Source of the DNA: Wenzhouxiangella sp.
GTDB taxonomy: Bacteria > Pseudomonadota > Gammaproteobacteria > Xanthomonadales > Wenzhouxiangellaceae
Length of the DNA stretch: 8,995 nucleotides
NCBI GenBank assembly: GCA_007123575.1
Contig: SKKV01000015.1
Location: 1 to 8,995 of the forward strand
Reading direction: 5' to 3'
The first letter of the stretch is position 1; every line of letters begins with the position of its first letter. The notes under the pieces were generated by a model. That model saw only the letters and a list, made by a program, of their open reading frames with translations, ran no database searches and was not told the DNA's origin. Shown piece by piece: positions 6,897 through 8,995 of this stretch. Both the position numbers and the translations under genes were made by a program.

Positions 6897-7892
6897 ATGA
6901 CAATCAACCACCGCCTTCTCACTTGCCTAAGCCTGCTTGCCCTGCTGCCCGCCCTGGTTCCCACCGACACGCACGGCCAATCGGCTTCGCGCGATACCCT
7001 GGCCACCGCTGCAGCCACCAATTCCGACTTCTGGTTCAACCCTTTTCCACCGGCCATCGTGCTCGCCGGCGGCAGCTCAGCGCAAGGCATGCCGCTTAGA
7101 ACCGTACTTGAGCCACGCACGTTTTCCGGCCTGGACAGCAACAACAATCCGCGCAGCATGGTCTTCAGCGGCGAGTCGCGAGCCAGCTCCACGTTCGGAA
7201 CCCTGCGGGTGCGCGCCAGCGGCGAGCTGAGCAACACGTTCTACAACCCCGAAAACGAGCCCTTCTACCAGCCAGACTCGCAAATCTTCAACCCCGATGG
7301 CGTGCCCGATCTGCTCACCCTCACCGCCCAGGCCCGCTTCGAAGACTGGATCCAGTTCGGCGGCTTTGTCACTCAGCTCTACGTCTCATACCGCTTTCGG
7401 ATAAGCGGACGAATAGAAGGCAACGTGCCGCCACCGCAGATGTTTTTCCAGGTCGAGGGCCACCCGCTGGAAATCTGGACCGCGCCCGATGGGCTGCAAG
7501 GAGACTTCGTTTTCTTCTGGGCCACCCAGCGCTACCTGGTCGCCTCCCTGACCCCGAAACCGGTCAGGGTCTGGACCTGGGTCCAATACCGAACCAACAC
7601 CCAGGACTGGGCGGATGGCTCGAACGTAACTGGCACCATCGACATGGGCAACACGGTAAGCCTGGATGACATCATCGTCACCGACGAAGACGAAAACATC
7701 GTCACCGAATGGACCATGGAATCAGCCTCCGGCACCGATTATGTTGCCTTGATCAGCCAGATCTTCGTGGATCGTTTCGAAGATAGCGATGTGTTCGGCG
7801 ACTCGCTGTCCAGGTCCAACGCCCACCCGGCCCCTGTTGAGCAGTACTTCGACGGCGCGGAATTCCAGCTGATTGGAACAGAGGCCGAGTAA
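6897..7892 (+). CDS. Exported, probably beta-rich protein of unknown function
   Basis: 331 residues from the ATG at 6897. In-frame starts at 6837 and 6873 would add polar residues before the hydrophobic core, so 6897 fits a signal peptide best (MTINHRLLTCLSLLALLPAL, probably cleaved near THGQ about residue 28). An AGAG at 6884-6887 is a weak ribosome site. The mature protein has no cysteine, many aromatic and polar residues, and strand-like alternation (LTLTAQARFEDWIQFGGFV, LYVSYRFRISGRIEG). This resembles the beta-sandwich style of secreted proteins sometimes carrying C-terminal sorting signals. No sorting tag of a known kind ends the protein, but IFVDRFE at residues 289-295 recalls the IF-x-D-G-F-E endings I associate with exported proteins of related bacteria. 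No catalytic motif seen and no function can be assigned. Confidence 0.75.
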   Translation: MTINHRLLTCLSLLALLPALVPTDTHGQSASRDTLATAAATNSDFWFNPFPPAIVLAGGSSAQGMPLRTVLEPRTFSGLDSNNNPRSMVFSGESRASSTFGTLRVRASGELSNTFYNPENEPFYQPDSQIFNPDGVPDLLTLTAQARFEDWIQFGGFVTQLYVSYRFRISGRIEGNVPPPQMFFQVEGHPLEIWTAPDGLQGDFVFFWATQRYLVASLTPKPVRVWTWVQYRTNTQDWADGSNVTGTIDMGNTVSLDDIIVTDEDENIVTEWTMESASGTDYVALISQIFVDRFEDSDVFGDSLSRSNAHPAPVEQYFDGAEFQLIGTEAE

Positions 7893-7920
7893 GTCAACGC
7901 AGCAGTCGGGTAAACTCGGC
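7884..7920. repeat. Inverted repeat spanning the junction before the radical SAM gene
   Basis: GCCGAGT (7884-7890) is perfectly complementary to ACTCGGC (7914-7920), with 23 bases between. It includes the last codons and stop of the upstream gene and ends four bases before the ATG at 7925. The short stem and long loop make it a weak structure. It could be a minor operator or translational element, or chance. Confidence 0.3.
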
Positions 7921-7924
7921 AACC

Positions 7925-8827
7925 ATGAGTGTTGATCGAATACCCATCCGCTACGTCGAGCCGGTGTTTCGCCCGCCCAGCGAGGCGCGTTCGCTGATCT
8001 TGCCGGTCACCGACGGCTGTTCCTGGAACAAGTGCACTTACTGCGAGATGTACACCGCCCCACAGAAGAAGTTTCGGGCGCGCTCTGAAGATGAGGTGCT
8101 GACTTCGATTCGCGACAGCGGCAGGCTGCTGGGCGCCGATGTGCGGCGGGTGTTTCTGGCCGATGGCGATGCGCTGGTGCTGCCGACCCACCGGCTGATG
8201 CGCATTCTCGAGGCGATTGCCGAGCATATGCCGTCGGTGGAGCGGGTGGCCAGCTACTGTCTGCCTGCCAATCTGAAGCGCAAGTCGGTGGCCGAATTGA
8301 CCGAGCTGCGCGAGGCTGGCCTGAAGATTGTTTACGTGGGCGCCGAATCCGGTGACGACACCGTGCTGGCGAAGGTCAACAAGGGCGAGACTTTTGCCTC
8401 CACCGTCGACGGCCTGAACAAGCTGGGCGCGGCCGGCATGACCCGTTCGGTCATGCTGCTGAACGGTCTTGGCGGACAGATTTATTCCGATGCCCACGCC
8501 GATGCCTCGGCGCGCCTGGCCAACGCCACCCAGCCGGAATTCCTGGCCACGCTGGTAGTCAGCTTCCCGATGGGCGAGGAACGCTTCCGCGCCGGCTTCC
8601 CGGAATGGGAGCCGTTGGACCAGATGGGACTGTTTCGCGAGATGGAACGCCTGCTGGAAGGACTGGAACTTGAAAACACGGTGTTTCGCTCCGACCACGC
8701 CTCGAACTGGCTGGTACTGAAAGGCCGGCTGGGCCGGGACAAGCCGCGCCTGCTGGAGCAGATTCGAACCGCGATTCATCAGCCCGGCAGGGTGGCGCTG
8801 CGGCCGGATTGGGCGCGAGGCTTGTAG
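7925..8827 (+). CDS. Radical SAM family protein
   Basis: 300 residues, no signal peptide, so cytosolic. The cluster motif is C32-S-W-N-K-C37-T-Y-C40 followed by EMY, a CX4CX2C arrangement instead of the usual CX3CX2C. From memory, proteins with GCS-x-N-[KR]-C-T-[FY]-C-x-MY form a recognisable radical SAM subgroup with this spacing. The three Cys should bind the 4Fe-4S cluster that cleaves S-adenosylmethionine. Further barrel features include VFLADGDALVLPTHRLMRIL, a LREAGLKIVYVGAESGDDTV strand-loop (the GxESG-type SAM-contact motif) and MLLNGLGG. No B12-binding, TRAM or SPASM-like Cys-rich extension is visible. The start has a poor ribosome site and lies 32 bp after the preceding stop, so it may be read from the upstream transcript. 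The substrate is unknown and the neighbours give no hint. Confidence 0.9.
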   Translation: MSVDRIPIRYVEPVFRPPSEARSLILPVTDGCSWNKCTYCEMYTAPQKKFRARSEDEVLTSIRDSGRLLGADVRRVFLADGDALVLPTHRLMRILEAIAEHMPSVERVASYCLPANLKRKSVAELTELREAGLKIVYVGAESGDDTVLAKVNKGETFASTVDGLNKLGAAGMTRSVMLLNGLGGQIYSDAHADASARLANATQPEFLATLVVSFPMGEERFRAGFPEWEPLDQMGLFREMERLLEGLELENTVFRSDHASNWLVLKGRLGRDKPRLLEQIRTAIHQPGRVALRPDWARGL

Positions 8828-8867
8828 ACTTTCTTCACCTGGCCGATACGCGGCAAGCCGTTTACTA

Positions 8868-8900
8868 TTAAACCGGCAACCAAACAGGTTGCCGGATTAA
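8868..8900 (+). terminator. Hairpin downstream of the radical SAM gene, possible terminator
   Basis: CCGGCAACC (8873-8881) pairs perfectly with GGTTGCCGG (8887-8895) around a five-base AAACA loop. After one mismatched A on each side, TTAA (8868-8871) pairs with TTAA (8897-8900). The nine-bp GC-rich stem 45 bp after the stop would suit an intrinsic terminator, but the 3' flank is ATTAATG rather than a T-tract, so efficiency is doubtful. The symmetry allows either strand to use it. Confidence 0.45.
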
Positions 8901-8995
8901 TGCCCGGCCGGAACGGCCGGGGCCGCGAAGCGAAGGCATTTGCGGACATGTGCCGCAAATGCCGCGCAACGAATACCGTAGGTATTTCGTTGCCG
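8873..8995. repeat. Run of four consecutive hairpins at the window edge
   Basis: Four stems follow one another: 8873-8881 with 8887-8895 (9 bp); 8903-8909 with 8915-8921 (CCCGGCC/GGCCGGG, loop GGAAC); 8935-8945 with 8953-8963 (GGCATTTGCGG/CCGCAAATGCC, 11 bp perfect, loop ACATGTG); and 8966-8977 with 8981-8993 (12 bp with bulged T8985, loop GTA). In addition, CGGCAAC (8874-8880) is complementary to the final GTTGCCG (8989-8995), so the whole block could also be closed by a long-range helix. The window ends inside or right at the edge of the block. No coding frame is evident in 8828-8995. Confidence 0.6.

Noticed and set aside
6558..6911. Short minus-strand frames over the intergenic structured element (105 and 117 codons)
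   Set aside because: The Arg/Pro/Ala-rich products have no ribosome site. The sequence is better explained by the palindromic stems.
7739..8779. Minus-strand open frame of 346 codons across the radical SAM gene
   Set aside because: It covers a certain radical SAM coding region on the other strand and shows only composition-driven Gln/His/Arg-rich sequence. It is a shadow.
1..8995. CRISPR array, tRNA, rRNA, insertion sequence or phage genes
   Set aside because: I found no regularly spaced direct repeats, no tRNA-like cloverleaf, and no transposase or phage protein motifs anywhere in the window.

Overview
The window is high-GC DNA (GC-rich third positions, roughly 60% GC or more by eye) that looks like a gammaproteobacterial chromosome. 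An outer-membrane phospholipase A (PldA) is unmistakable. The tandem C-terminal domain on the M14 peptidase and the exported proteins are of a style I associate with the Xanthomonadales/Chromatiales side of the class (Lysobacter- or Wenzhouxiangella-like). That placement is inference. I see no transposase, phage, CRISPR, tRNA or rRNA gene.

Layout, left to right. (1) 2-73 (+): probable last 23 codons of a gene entering from the left, overlapping tail-to-tail with the next gene. (2) 48-1673 (-): exported serine hydrolase joining a protease-associated (PA) domain to a class A beta-lactamase-like fold with STYK, SDN and KGG motifs. (3) 1807-2817 (+): pldA, divergent from (2) across a 133-bp shared intergenic region. 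(4) 2900-3964 (+): exported, alpha-helical, Ala/Leu/Gln-rich protein of unknown function. (5) 3961-6525 (+): secreted M14 zinc carboxypeptidase with two tandem copies of a C-terminal domain. It starts at a GTG overlapping the stop of (4) by 4 bp, so the two are probably translationally coupled. (6) 6526-6896: a 371-bp gap holding a compact, highly structured element (6564-6796). (7) 6897-7892 (+): exported, probably beta-rich protein of unknown function. (8) 7925-8827 (+): cytosolic radical SAM protein with a CX4CX2C cluster motif. (9) 8828-8995: non-coding, with four consecutive hairpins running into the window edge.

How it fits together: five of the six complete genes encode proteins with N-terminal export signals, and three of these are predicted hydrolases (serine hydrolase, phospholipase, carboxypeptidase). 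The cluster reads as cell-envelope or extracellular degradation. The radical SAM protein is the only cytosolic enzyme and has no evident link to the rest.

The strongest candidate for something undescribed is the element at 6564-6796. A 29-nt imperfect inverted repeat (26 Watson-Crick pairs, one G.U, two mismatches) closes about 155 nt that folds by hand into five local hairpins, with a sixth hairpin abutting the 3' side. Every wobble pair I found is G.U if the + strand is the RNA, which favours a + strand structured RNA. A dispersed palindromic repeat remains the main alternative.
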